Of a stretch of DNA of 64,000 bases, positions 11,189-22,995 are shown piece after piece; the stretch's first letter is position 1, and each line of letters opens with the position of its first letter. The DNA is taken from contig JABVXV010000035.1 in assembly GCA_013365325.1 (NCBI GenBank), positions 62,001-126,000 on the forward strand, in the 5' to 3' direction. The DNA is from Dipetalonema caudispina. Its lineage: Eukaryota > Nematoda > Chromadorea > Rhabditida > Onchocercidae. The translations under genes and the position numbers were made by a program. Under the pieces are notes generated by a model that ran no database searches, was not told the DNA's origin, and saw nothing but the letters and a program-made list of their open reading frames with translations.

Positions 11189-14100
11189 CTATGAAAAACG
11201 TGAAAATTTCTTTCGTAAATTTAAAATACAAGTTTTGAAAGTCAATTGTTTGAATGAGAGATAAACAAACTTATGTTTTTGTAGCTGCCATATGTGGAAA
11301 CGTGCTCGTAATGCCCGGAAGAAAGCCAATGAACAGAAAAGCACCGTGATAACAATAGGGATAAGTAAAGTGAAGAGGTTAATAGATTCGACGAATGATA
11401 AATTGGGAGTAGTACGCTGCTGCAAGCATGTCTCATAAATAGGTTTGTTGAGAATACTTTCCTGCGCGTCATTGACCAATGAATAACACAAGCAGAAAGT
11501 ATAATTCTGGAAATTATTATAATTAACCTCTGAAAGAATTGCAAAGTAGTTCTAAAATTTCCCTAAAACCATTTTTTTAATAATATGTTCAGCGAGGTGG
11601 ATCAATCAATCATTTGCTACTTTAATACTAAATCAATATATTCAAATTTCTACTTAGCAATAACAAAATTAGTAAAAACAAAATTACTTTTGCGGCTTTC
11701 AGCCTCATGATATTATAACTATGCCATGGATTGTATAACGATAGCTGAACCATCCTGCTATTTACTCCGTGTTCGTCACGTACAGCTATAAAAAAATGAA
11801 CGCGATCTTTAGCGTGTACAGGTAATGATGCGTTCCATGCCAGTGTAACATAATGTGAACCAACCTGAAATCCATTGTACCCCAAATAATTGAATTATTT
11901 CTGTATTTTTATATTTCAGTCCCTTAATCGTCCAGAGAGAACCAATTTTACTTGCATCTAATAATTTCATTTTTGTTGTAAAATTGAAATAGTAGTGGGA
12001 TACAGTTAAATAAAACTTTTCTACCCCAGAACATAAGTGTTTCAGCGCTTGCTACAATTGCCATTATAAGGAAGTATTAGCAGTTTAGAATGTGACATTT
12101 AAGGTTGCCCTTTATTATAGTGACAGACTTTGAATAAATTGAATAGTTTTAAACATTTTAAAGAGCTTGAAAATTCTCACTTCAACAACATAAAGAGTGA
12201 TAGTGGGTTCCTTGACTTTTAACCGTATAGTTCGATGAACAAAATGCTGCTCCCGTTTGACTGTACACCGATATTCGCCTTCATCTTCCGCTAACACAAC
12301 ATCTAACCTATGATCACTCGAATGGTTCATATGCATTAAATGATAAGTTTGTTGCTGTATATAGATCGTATTTTTGAAGGAAAGTTTGATAAGAATGTCA
12401 GAAAAGAAAGTTTTGATGCCATGTTGGTATTTAGTAGGGTGAAGGACTTTCCTGCAAAAATCTATCAATTAATCATCTCAAAACATGGACCAATTAAATT
12501 GAATTTACATCCGAGTGTTTTTTTTTTTCTTTCTTAAGATGAAAATTTGTAACTAATTTTTTATTAGAAGAATAACCAGATTTGTTCATTTGTAGCCCAT
12601 ACACGTGGCTGTTGCAAATTTGCCGCCTTCTGATCGAAATTAAATTGGCGATATGAAGGAAAATGATGGAAATACATGATATCGTCTGAATTTATTTCCT
12701 CCGTTGGCTGTAAAAACACTTAAAATAAACCAATATCAATGTTAGGTTGAAACGAAAAAAGGAAAAATGAAATAATATGGAAATAAAAAATGAAATCGTT
12801 AATTTAGAACACTTGTAATGATAGTTATGAATGTTATGGAAACTTACGAAGTAATTTCTAGCTGGAACATCGGTCCGATTTGGAAATCTCCATACCAAGC
12901 TGTCCGATGGCTGACGTGATGCACAATAAATGGAGCATTGTTCTCCGATTGTGGCTTCCATTGCTTCACCAAACGGTAACACAGGTTTTGGGCGACATTC
13001 TTCAAGCGTCCATGTCGCATGAGTTGCTATACTGCAGCATATAAGGAATGATTAAATGTTCAAATTTAGCTCTCTATTTTTAATTATTAATATTTCATTT
13101 TGTCACATTTAATTATATCAACGGTACACTGAACCTTCGTGAAACTCCTCTCGCAGACGAACAGGTAGTTTGTTCTAAATTGTGAAGATGTGTTATATCC
13201 TTTGTAATAGACTTGATGATGCAACCACAACGCAGAGGATTGTGATCGAAAAAGCCTTGCGACACCATGGATAATAATTCATCAGGCAAGACCTCTAGCG
13301 CACAATGCGAAAAGTCTACGCTAAAAGTACGATTTGGGAAGTGTGAAATAACGAAGATATGCCACATAAGGTAAACAAAAATCAGAAAAAACAAAAAAGA
13401 ATCAACGACAAAGCAACCTATAAAGCATAGTATTCTTGATAAAAGCACGCGGTGATAGATAAGTGAGTGATTTGGAGTAGCTTAGATTGACAGTGTGCAA
13501 ATTTGGTATTTGAGAAAATGCAAACTGTTCCAAAACACGCAGTTTAGAACTGTAAGATAAATCAATTTCCTGAAATAACTAAATCTACTTACAATTTATG
13601 AATGAATTTGTATTGTTTAGATGTGCAGATGTAGACAATTCATTGCAGTTCACTCATGAATTTTCGTCTTGAAATCAAGCTATCTTGAAAATATCACATG
13701 TAATACATTTTAATCGCATCCAGTTTATTTTGCTTGTTTATTCATTCTTTGCTAAATGAAACTCCGATAGAGTAATCATAGAATGACTGGAAATATTTGC
13801 CAAATTTTCAGTGTTAGCCACATTTGCATGATTAGGCAAAGTAAACTGACTAAATTACATCTTCGATATACAGAAATTATGAAAGATCCTGTATATTAGA
13901 CTTACATGCAACATAGGATGCTTGAGTTCAGAGTTTGCAATTCGTTTAAAATGATTAGCGCCCATTTTTAGCGTGCGTAAGCTGACAAGTTGTCTCAAAT
14001 CAGTACTCGGGATTATTTCGATGTCGTTATATGATAAATCAAGCACTTCCAACTGCAAGTCCATTAAAATTGAGTTGTACTTAATACAAATAAATGTACT

Positions 14101-16149
14101 GCATATTATGATCAATAAAAGAATTGCTGTGACATAAGAAACTGTCAGCTTGAACTTTGGTTTTGGCCTAACTCTAATTGAAAGCGCTACAGATCAACAA
14201 ACTGAACTTATTTTCATGCTTTAATAACCCCAAATTCTTGAAAATATTATGTGGAGTACATGAAGACTGAAGTAGTTATTTGAAAAAAAGTTATTGATGA
14301 TAGAGTATTTAAATGCGAAAGAAAGTTGTTGGTAAAATATTTAAAAAAAATAAAAAAGTTCTATAAAAATGGAACCATACTTGATATAATGAAGAAAATG
14401 AATCGTAAATGAATGTTTTAATTTTGTTGTGCGATAAATTCATTTCCTTCAGTCTAAATGCATTCAACATAAATATAAATATGCAATTAAAAAATTACAT
14501 GTTTCAATAGAGACAAAATTCATCGCATTAATCTCTATGCAAAAAAGGACATGTTAAAGATTTTAGCTAAAACATAGTTTAAGAAGGTTCCAAAAAAAGT
14601 AACAAAAATGTTTCTTGGAAGTTATTTGCAAAAAACATGCATCTAAAAAAAAATTAATGTTGTAGAAAGAAGAAAGAGTAACTTTTGGGCGGAGAAAAAA
14701 TGGCTGCTTTTTATTACTTGCAAATTGTTATAGCTCAAATCAAGATGGTTCAAACTTGGCATAAATCGTAGCATATGTTCATTTATATTCTGCAAACATT
14801 AGCTTATTAATTTCTTTAAATTTCAAATCCATAAATTAATCTTCTGAAAAAAGAACGAGAAATCTCCATTATATTTGATGATAGTGTGAAAAAAAAACAT
14901 ACGGTAAGATTGTTATTCGCAATGATAAGTTGCTTAAGACGATATAAGCGAAATGCTTCCCAATCAATCTTACTGATGAAATTATAACTTAGATCAAGTA
15001 ATTCCATGGCTGGAAACATTATGAAGGCGTCACGTTCTATTACCTGCATATCGATTATCATGTAAGGTTTTTATTATTTGCAAAACAGACTTAAATGGAC
15101 GAAGCAATGAAAAGGTCAAATATAGACATGTTTTGACTTCTATAGTTGAAAGTACATCCCATTAATTAAAATGTTATTTAGCGAGGAAATTACTAACTTA
15201 CTGCGAAATGATTGTGTCTGACAATCAGTTGCCTGAGATTTGGAAATCTGTTGCCTCGTGGTGTGTTAAACATTGAAATATAATTATTTGATAAATCCAA
15301 AAAGCTACAATTAAAAGGAATGAAGAATATAATAATTATTGAAGTGAGTAGTCACAATGTTAATCTTTCACTTTTGCACTTCACAGTTTTAACTAGTTCT
15401 CAGCATTAGATCAATATATTACTAGTAAATTTTAATTGATGCAGGATCATTTTGGTCCTACAAAAGATAATAACTTACGTCAAGCGTTTCATGGAAGGAA
15501 AATAAGTCAAGTCGGAAAGGCTACTCCTTGTAAGAGACAAATTTAAAAGAGTCAGTTGTTGTCCTTTGAGCTGCGCAAAGAGTGCATCCGGTTCTGCGAC
15601 ATTTGAGCAAACTACTGAAGTCCATCCTAGTAGAGCTAACTTTAAGATTTGATACACGGAGAGGTAGTTTTTTCTCTGAATTTAAATCCTAATTAATATC
15701 AATGAAAAACTTCATAAGAAGAAATGTTTGATCATTCAGTGAAGTATATCTCTCAGCACTGTAATTTCTACACTGGATGTCTGATGGAACCACACATTTC
15801 GAAAAAAGGTGCGAGAAAGTTTCTCGATTTTCCCGAACTAAAGCATCTTTTCTTCTTGAGTTAAGCCGCAGAAAACGGTTTGCAACAGACAGTTTTCAAG
15901 GTAAAATAAGCTCTTTTCTTTTAAAGCAAAATTTTTTGACAGCAGTGATCGCTCTCAACTCTCTCGTTCTCTTGCTTTCCATGTATTTATACATTATTCG
16001 AAACTTTTACAATTACCTGTGCAGCTGCAATTCTGTGGACAAGCAATATTGTGCATTTCAGGATGCATCATTGAGTACACGGATTGAGCTACTGAAACAA
16101 GCATTATCAACGCGCAAATCCCAATCTTCGTCTCAAAGTTCATTTTCAT
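11189..16149 (-). CDS. LRR-Ig-FN3-like single-pass membrane receptor
   Basis: Fourteen exons: 16149-16017, 15614-15479, 15304-15202, 15043-14903, 14789-14683, 14453-14381, 14052-13906, 13569-13418, 13320-13135, 13031-12848, 12707-12577, 12451-12181, 11864-11688, 11506-11189. All phases close, giving 752 aa. Residues 1-26 are a signal peptide. The LRRNT cap follows (CPQNCSC at 37-43, VVC at 45-47). About ten LRRs run from 50 to 350, with LDLSYN-type cores spaced exactly 24 residues across exon joins. Next come an LRRCT cap (NPLRCGC), an Ig domain (first Cys in CSIYC, second in DEGEYRC, about 430-560), an FN3-like module (about 585-665, YVTLAWN and NYTFCL), a transmembrane helix at about 690-711 and a tail of about 42 residues. 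This order is that of neural and epithelial adhesion receptors such as LRFN/LRIT, and resembles nematode IGLR proteins. It probably acts at the cell surface in adhesion or signalling; the ligand is unknown. Confidence 0.9.
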
Positions 16150-17882
16150 ATCAATAATGGTTGATTGCCGACATCTATTCCAACCAGTTAGTTACTTATT
16201 CACATCTTCGACAGCAAAAATTTCTGATCCGACGTTCCGGAAAAATTCAATTTTTATTATCATCATAACACATGTGTATCTGTTATATAAAGATAACATC
16301 GCAATGTATCGAGAATCAAAACATGAAGATAATGCAAAAATAATTCAAAACATAGTAAAAAATGCGTAAATAATTAAATAATCGCAAAATACTTGAGGTA
16401 CTATCAACTTTTATCCTTAAATATATCCAAAAATAAGGGATTAGTTTTTGCTAAAATCATCTGCATATAAATTTTACAATTGACTGGATAATATCCTAAA
16501 TTTAAATTTAAATTTGCATAAATTTTCTTAAATTTTGACTCGAATCTCCAAGTACAGCATTTATCCCTTCAAAGAGCTTTTCCTTAAAAAAATAAAGTAG
16601 CTAAACAAGATGAACAAATGCATGCATAGAAAGTCAACTGAGCATTAACATTATTCCTTCTAAGGTTATCTGAATGATATGCTAACGAATTTTCAGAAAG
16701 GAAAGAAAAACAGCAGTAGAGAAAAGATGACGACAAATATTGTTCCAGTATTACATTAAAACAGTGTTCAACAAAATTAAGAACCGCTAATGAAATTTGC
16801 AATATTTTAGCGCATGATTGGGTGAAATAATTGTTATTTATCTATACGTCTTATATGTTTAACTTGGCCAGACAGATAAGTATGCTATAGATTTCTCATA
16901 AAAGATGAGTCGTTTGTTTATAAATTAAGTCAAAGCTTTTCTCGAGAACTTCATTTCATCCATATGTAAAAACTGATATATGATTAGAAATGAGAAAACA
17001 ATACTACCACAGGAAAGCAAAAAATCACATCACACAAAACAGTTATAAATAAGGCTTTAACATTGATTTGTATCTTAGTTTAGATTAAAGAAGTATATTT
17101 AAAATGTAGTACCTGTAAGTGTAGTTTTACTGCAATATCCTAAAACAAGATACCGATATCCTATCATTGCAGTACATTGTAAGTGACATTAATGAATGGA
17201 ATTGCTATCATGTGATAAAATACTATTTATTAGTTACTTTCTCACGTTTAGTTCTCCATTACAATTTATCCAGTTTTTCGGGAGTGTTCGGATTGAATAG
17301 AAATTCCTTCAGTTTTGTTTACTTTATCGTAGACAAGTATCTTTTTTGATTATTCAAGTTGTCATGTACGGAATAGGAATAATATATGAACATTACTTTA
17401 TTATAAATTTTAAAAAGAAAGTATAAATTTAGATAGTAAGAAGTTTCTAACGTCAGAAAGGAAAACCAACATTTCTAGAACCGAGTGGTAACCTGTATTA
17501 CATGATTGATTTCTACGATAGCTCACATATTTTTTTGGGGCTACGAATCTTGAATGAAGCAATAAACATAAATTCCGATCCAAACATCTTACAAGCACTA
17601 TATATATATATCAACAGTTATCTCCGATCTCCAACAATTGATAGTTACAGATCCATGGCTTCGATGCTTCGAAAAGTAAAAATTGAGATAAGGATAAGAT
17701 AAAAGGATTTTGACTACATCAAAATGACATTTGCTATATTTATAAGCGACAGCGCAGCAGTTTAAGTTAATGACGGCTCTTCGTCCATTGACAACCACAT
17801 TTGTCGTCTTTTGCTTCTTCTTCTTCTTGTAGTTAATTTGTTGTCCATTGACAATGTACCCGCAAAGCCACAAATTAACAGC
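16150..17882. other. Intergenic upstream of the LRR receptor
   Basis: 1.7 kb holding the likely promoter of the LRR receptor gene and the 3' flank of the small membrane-protein gene. Notable items are an AT palindromic run near 16495-16515 (TTTAAAT units) and a CTT-rich run near 17808-17830. Two copies of GTCCATTGACAA lie near 17783 and 17842. No supported exon. Confidence 0.45.
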
Positions 17883-18775
17883 TCAATCTGGCTCTCTGTC
17901 TTCTATGTCACCAAAAGATTTCTGATTTTTCTGGCTATATGTGGCTGTTCTTTGCTTATGGTCTATGAACCAGAAAGCAATGAATGAAAACGAAAGAACC
18001 CAGCCAAACACTAATCCAATGAGCTCTAATGACGGCCTTTCTAATAATCAAATTTATGTCGCCAACACTTCCACAATGTAATTATTGAAGCATACACAAT
18101 TGCCGCATGAAATGCGGCAAGTTAGTGTACTAACTAATTTATTCAAATCAAGAATTCATTCATAACGTCTTGCTTTGCTGAAAGTTAACACAAATCTGTC
18201 ATGTGAGACACGAATGGACAGTGCCAAAAATTTTTCGTGACCCCAACTTGAGATACGGATCAGGAAAGCTCTGACAAAATGTCTTCTGTCCACATTGTAT
18301 AGTTCGAGCAAGGATACAATTAAATATTGCCTACGATTCTTACAAGATACACGAATAAAAACATCAATACTCGTAATATGTTCAGTAGTCCCAATGCATT
18401 AGACTAGCCTTTGTTTCTCTCCCCTTCATATTGAATCCAGAAAAAAACTACCCCTTACACTTCCATTGTGTTAAATCCCGCCGTTGATTTCTGACCGATT
18501 TCAAGATGAAGTCTGATTTGGCATATTATATAAACTTGAATAAGTAACTGTGCCAATCTTTCTGTTACTCATAATTATTTAAAACGCAAAGAAGCACGCC
18601 TACACTTGAAACTTAAGAAGACATGGTGGCTTTTCACGGAACTGATTCATTTTCAGCACTTATTCTTGAACGTATCCGTCATCGAAGTGTTATTACCAGT
18701 TCAGTCGGAGATAAATTATATACCTAATCTCCTCGCCACCAAAGTGATTATCTCTTGCTCACTTATGAAATCCAT
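17883..18775 (-). CDS. Small single-pass membrane protein, family not recognised
   Basis: Five exons: 18775-18724, 18658-18606, 18490-18459, 18330-18167, 18040-17883. The phases close and give 152 aa. Introns are 65-128 bases, like those of the neighbours. It starts MDFISEQEIITLVARRLG, without a signal peptide. The middle (about 46-100) is hydrophobic/amphipathic and ends in HEKFLALSIRVSHDRF. Residues about 105-128 (LELIGLVFGWVLSFSFIAFWF) form one clear transmembrane helix, followed by a polar tail ending DIEDREPD. A late helix plus short tail suggests a type II or near tail-anchored membrane protein. I do not recognise a family. It lies 99 bases after the WBP11 stop codon on the same strand, with a splice acceptor 2 bases before the ATG, so it may be trans-spliced and co-transcribed. 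Exons 2 and 3 are the least certain; exons 4 and 5 are well supported. Confidence 0.6.
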
Positions 18776-18874
18776 TACTGCTAATAACAGAAATTAAACC
18801 GACATACATCTTAATGAAAACGAAAAGAAACAGAAGCCCACAAAGTGCAAAACAAATTTCGAAAAAGTACAGAA
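18776..18874 (-). promoter_or_regulatory. Intercistronic gap with probable trans-splice acceptor
   Basis: 99 bases separate the WBP11 TAA (18875-18877) from the next ATG (18773-18775). On the minus strand the gap ends in CTGTTATTAGCAG at 18778, two bases before the ATG. It is T-rich and has no AATAAA. This matches the layout of nematode operons, in which the downstream cistron receives a spliced leader. Confidence 0.5.
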
Positions 18875-21009
18875 TTACAAAAGAGAAGAAATTTCATTCA
18901 TAAAATCAGCATAAGCCTCGTCTGTATCTTTCGCTTCTTTCCTTTGTGCTGATTCAATCTGTATTCCCATCATATTGAATCTGAAGTTGAATTTTTCCTT
19001 GTAATCAAGAAACGAATTACAGTTACTTTACAAACCAAACTAAGAGTATTCATCAAATATTCCAAAATAACTCATGAAACAAGAAATTATAGAATTCCAT
19101 TCAAAATTATATATGAACTGATAAAAGAAACGCAGAAAAATTTATGACAACACACTTGTTAATAGTCTTTTTCGGTTGATGTTTGCTTCGATTAACTCGC
19201 AGTGCTGTTGGCACGAATTTCGTAACTTCTTTCGTCAAATCTCTCAGTTTTGGTTCTGCTGAGATTGTAGCTTCTCCGCTATCTTTCATTGGAGCTCCTC
19301 CCGTTCGTCGAACTACTGGCTCTGCCGATATTACAGAACTGGTTCCTGGCGGACGCATAAACGGAATTGGCATCCCTAACATAATGAAAAAGAAATATTT
19401 TTTTCAGTAGGTAATTTCCAATCACATTATATGACATATAGAACAGATACAATCAGTTTTTAAACAATAATTTCCACAAAACTTGGGTTCATTTTTCCTA
19501 AAAAAGCAAATATTAAACAAGACGTACGAAAGTGAGGTGGAGGAGGAGGAACGCGGAGGGGGAGACGAGGAGGAGGTGGCAACATATTGGGAGGTAACGG
19601 CGGTGCACGTAACAACGGTTGTTGTGGAATGATAGGGGCCAGCATCGGTATTGATCTCGCACTATCGACATCGGCCATTTGACTATGTTCCAGTACTTCT
19701 ATGGGAACTGCAACAATAACATATGAAAAGACCACGAGGTGCACGGTCAGTACCATACGGACTTATCAAAATGACTAGTGTTTCTAGACAAAAGAAAATT
19801 CCTTTCTTGCTCCAAAAAAAAAAAAAAGAAACAGAAAAATTAGAGTGTTAACTTTACTTTCAACAGGCCCGAAATCATCATCAGCTGCTTCGATGTTATC
19901 CCTTAAATAATTGTTTGAAATGTCTTCCTCAAAGCGCACACGTCTTTTGGAAGGTATTTCATCATCATCATCCTCATATCCAATTAATGGAGGTAAGCCG
20001 CAGGGAGGTCCTGGTGGTTCTGTTCGATCGCTTATGTCTCGCGTGATGTGTGAATTTTTTAGAATACCAGCTCGTGCTTGAGGCATTAAAAACTGAACCG
20101 GTATAACAGGTGTTACCGGTGTCATTGCTGCATTAGGTATTGAACTGCCATCTGGCAATGGAATTTCTACAGGATTCGCTTCCAACGAAAATCGTAATGC
20201 ATCTAAAATCATACTGAGCAAAGTTATGTACAAACTGGCATGTGAATGGAACTGTATGTCAAGTTTCTTTGAATTTAAAATACTTTTAAAGAAAAAAATC
20301 AAGTCAAACAACTCACTATACTGTTGTATTTTTCGAGCTCTCTCTGATTCATACTGTAACATTTTTTGTTCCAACTCCTTCACTTTATCTTCTCGCTTTT
20401 CCTGCTTGTATAAGTTCATTACTTCGTTATAGGTTTGCTTAAATTTAATACGTTTCTCGTTGAAAACATACTTGCTGTGATGCTCCACGTGTATGTCGAA
20501 TTCTGAAATGCTGGTACTAAGATTTGCGAGAAAATACCCTGACTGTTCAGTCCATAACACTTCTTTTTTGATCAGCAATAAATAAGCTGTATAGGTTAAT
20601 TTCTTTTTTGGTACGATGATACCCGATCTAGATGATCGGGATTATCCGAACAACTAATGTACCGTTTCCTTATATATGGACCCTTGTACCTCGGTCAGAG
20701 TGTAAGAGGTTCCTGAAAAATTCAGCTAAGAAGTTCTTTTGTTCAATTTATTCGCTGAAGTATGTAGTGGTTGAAATAAGTATTGGTAAAATAAATAAGT
20801 AAGCAATTTCTCTAATTACCTTGATCATCCAGACGCGACAAGTTTTCCAGGATTTCATCCACATCCTTGCTTTTCAGTATTGCATGCCGAACCATAGTCC
20901 TCTGTTTCCGATTTCTTTTAAGCTCTTTTTGCCGCATACTCTTGCGTTCTTGATCAGCTGGATTCATAAATCGACCCGATTTCGTCGTACTACCTGGCCT
21001 GCGTCCCAT
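18875..21009 (-). CDS. wbp11: WW domain-binding protein 11 (WBP11/SIPP1)
   Basis: Six exons: 21009-20820, 20502-20317, 20202-19858, 19707-19528, 19375-19156, 18980-18875. All junctions close in phase, giving 408 aa. The N-terminus MGRRPGSTTKSGRFMNP and the following basic stretch are the diagnostic Wbp11 domain. Residues 64-125 form a charged helical region, and DGS-type IPLPD motifs follow. A PP1 docking motif RVRF sits at 213-216, after an acidic DDDDE run. Polyproline (about 270-300) and a PPGPPCGLPP stretch are likely WW ligands. The C-terminus has TKFVPTALRV and ends EAYADFMNEISSLL, both conserved family landmarks. WBP11 is a nuclear spliceosome-associated protein that binds PP1 and PQBP1 and is needed for pre-mRNA splicing. 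It is shorter than the human protein (about 640 aa), mainly through less polyproline. Confidence 0.93.
20622..20640. repeat. Small perfect hairpin in WBP11 intron 1
   Basis: CCCGATC (20622-20628), five-base loop, GATCGGG (20634-20640). The stem is only seven pairs, so it may be chance, but it is GC-rich against the AT-rich intron. Confidence 0.4.
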
Positions 21010-22934
21010 TTTTGGCTGCAAATTAAACTTCTGTAGAGTAAAGAACATGTCCTCAAAACAAAAACCTCGAAACCCCCAAATCTACAAACCCCAGTCCACT
21101 TAACCCCATCCCACATCTCTTCCAGTCAAAATGTCGCTGAGTTTAGAAAATCAAGTCGTGCCCTTGTGAAACTTTCGATCCCATTACTTCCACCGATAAT
21201 TATTAAGGAACATCATCGACTTAGCTAAACATCTCACTGCGACACAAGTTTTTATTGATTTTACTTCTCTGAAAAAAATAGCTGTAACTATTCTAAGATC
21301 GGAAGGATGACAGCGCTAAATAAAGCTTACTCATAGATCGCACACTTACAGCAATGCTAATTAACATCAACAGCATTCTGAGCTGAAGAGTTTCAATGGG
21401 ATAATAATGAATTAAATTGTAGCAGATAAACGCTATCATATCATAACAAAGAGATTCGGAAGGACGGTAAAGGATCGCTTACTGTATTACATTATAATTC
21501 ATGTAAACTTTTATAGTGCTAAAATATCTCCCTGTGCATTTGGTGTTGGATAGAAGTACTCTATTGTATATCCTATGGCGCAAAGCGACTCAAATAATTT
21601 TAAATGGTTTTCAAAGATGTGCCAAGTTACTATTTCTATTATTTAATGCTGTTTAAGAGCAATCGAATGTGACGAATGACTGTTACATATGCAAACCTTA
21701 ATTATTTTTTCCTGAAGACTTTTTCATACTTTGTTTTGCAAATTCCCACTCAGTCATAAGTAGATCGATAGAGACGCCTGAACAACACCTATGAAGTTTG
21801 TTTCTTAAGCAAATTTGCATGCTGCAACTTTGAGGAGCATTTAGGAAGAGATGTTAAAAAATATTTGGAAATTTTAAACAGTTTTTGCTCAGTAATTACT
21901 CTGATTTTTGTGTATCATTTGAACTCAAACAATTTGGAACGTTTTTAATGGAATTTTTAACAAGCAGTGTTCCGCTTACCGTATTATATACTCAGTGCGA
22001 GTAATCAAGAATTTACATCGTTCTTTACGTGATATAAAAATTATCTGATGGAATGAATTTATTACTGATTCTGTAATGATTTATCAGCTTCTAGAATCAT
22101 ATTTACTAGGAGTACTTTATGGATGTTTTCGTTATCATTATGATGAGAAGGAATCATATAATATGTTGCCGTTTGATTCAATAACAATAAAAAAGCAGGG
22201 CTGAATACAAGGAAGGGTAACTAAAATCGGAACTGCTAAAAGGTTATTCATCAAGTACTACAATCTTTGACTGAGATATGTGAGCAAATAACAAAAATGA
22301 AACAGCCTTTAATCTTGCATTTATTTCAATTAAAGCATTTCACCAAAGCACGAAAAAGAAGATAAATTAAAGGATTACTTTTCTGGAAGTTATATCACTG
22401 AATAAGTGGAAAGTGTGAAACGATATTGGTAGCACAATCAAAATCGAGGAACCTTACGATTGTTGCTTTCTGGCCTTTAACTTGGTTTGATGTCCTTGAT
22501 TTGGTTAGAATTAAGCATGAAAATTCGTAATCGGCTACTGAGACGATCAAAACTTTTTTTAGGGCACATATTCAACAGCGCATCACTGTCATCACAAACA
22601 AATCATTATGAATTATCAAGGTCAGAATTTTACTAAGTGCATCTGGTTGGTTACTTGCTGCCCCCTTTCCCCCCCCCAAAAAAAAAAAAAGATAATATTA
22701 GTAAATGAAAACGAAAGACATTAATTTTCGGCATAACAGTTTTTTAATCTATTCCTTCCAAAAGCTGTTTTATGTTCTAATTTTTCCTTTGTGATCAATA
22801 AATAAATTTAACTACTTTGGTTGCAGATGTAGTTTGTACTCATTTTTCTGTTTATATCACAGATCTTACTTGCTGTTTTGGTCCTTATATCATCTCTTTG
22901 GTCTCTTTAGTTGTTTTCGCGGACAAAATAAATA

Positions 22935-22995
22935 ATGGCAAGTTATGAATTTCTGTCTTTTATCCATGAAATAGGACTAAGTAAGTCAATGAATG
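22935..22995 (+). CDS. Candidate isolated first exon
   Basis: ATG with 20 open codons (MASYEFLSFIHEIGLSKSMN) ends at a consensus GTAAGT donor. An acceptor-like TCTCTTTAG lies 25 bases before the ATG, as expected for a trans-spliced start. The next acceptor in phase (CTATTTAG before 23024) would make an intron of only 28 bases, too short for the rest of this window, and no other partner exon was found. Probably not a gene unless a downstream exon is shown. Confidence 0.2.

Noticed and set aside
20812..21048. Upstream extension of the WBP11 start beyond 21009
   Set aside because: The family's N-terminus MGRRP begins at 21009; upstream in-frame residues have no support.
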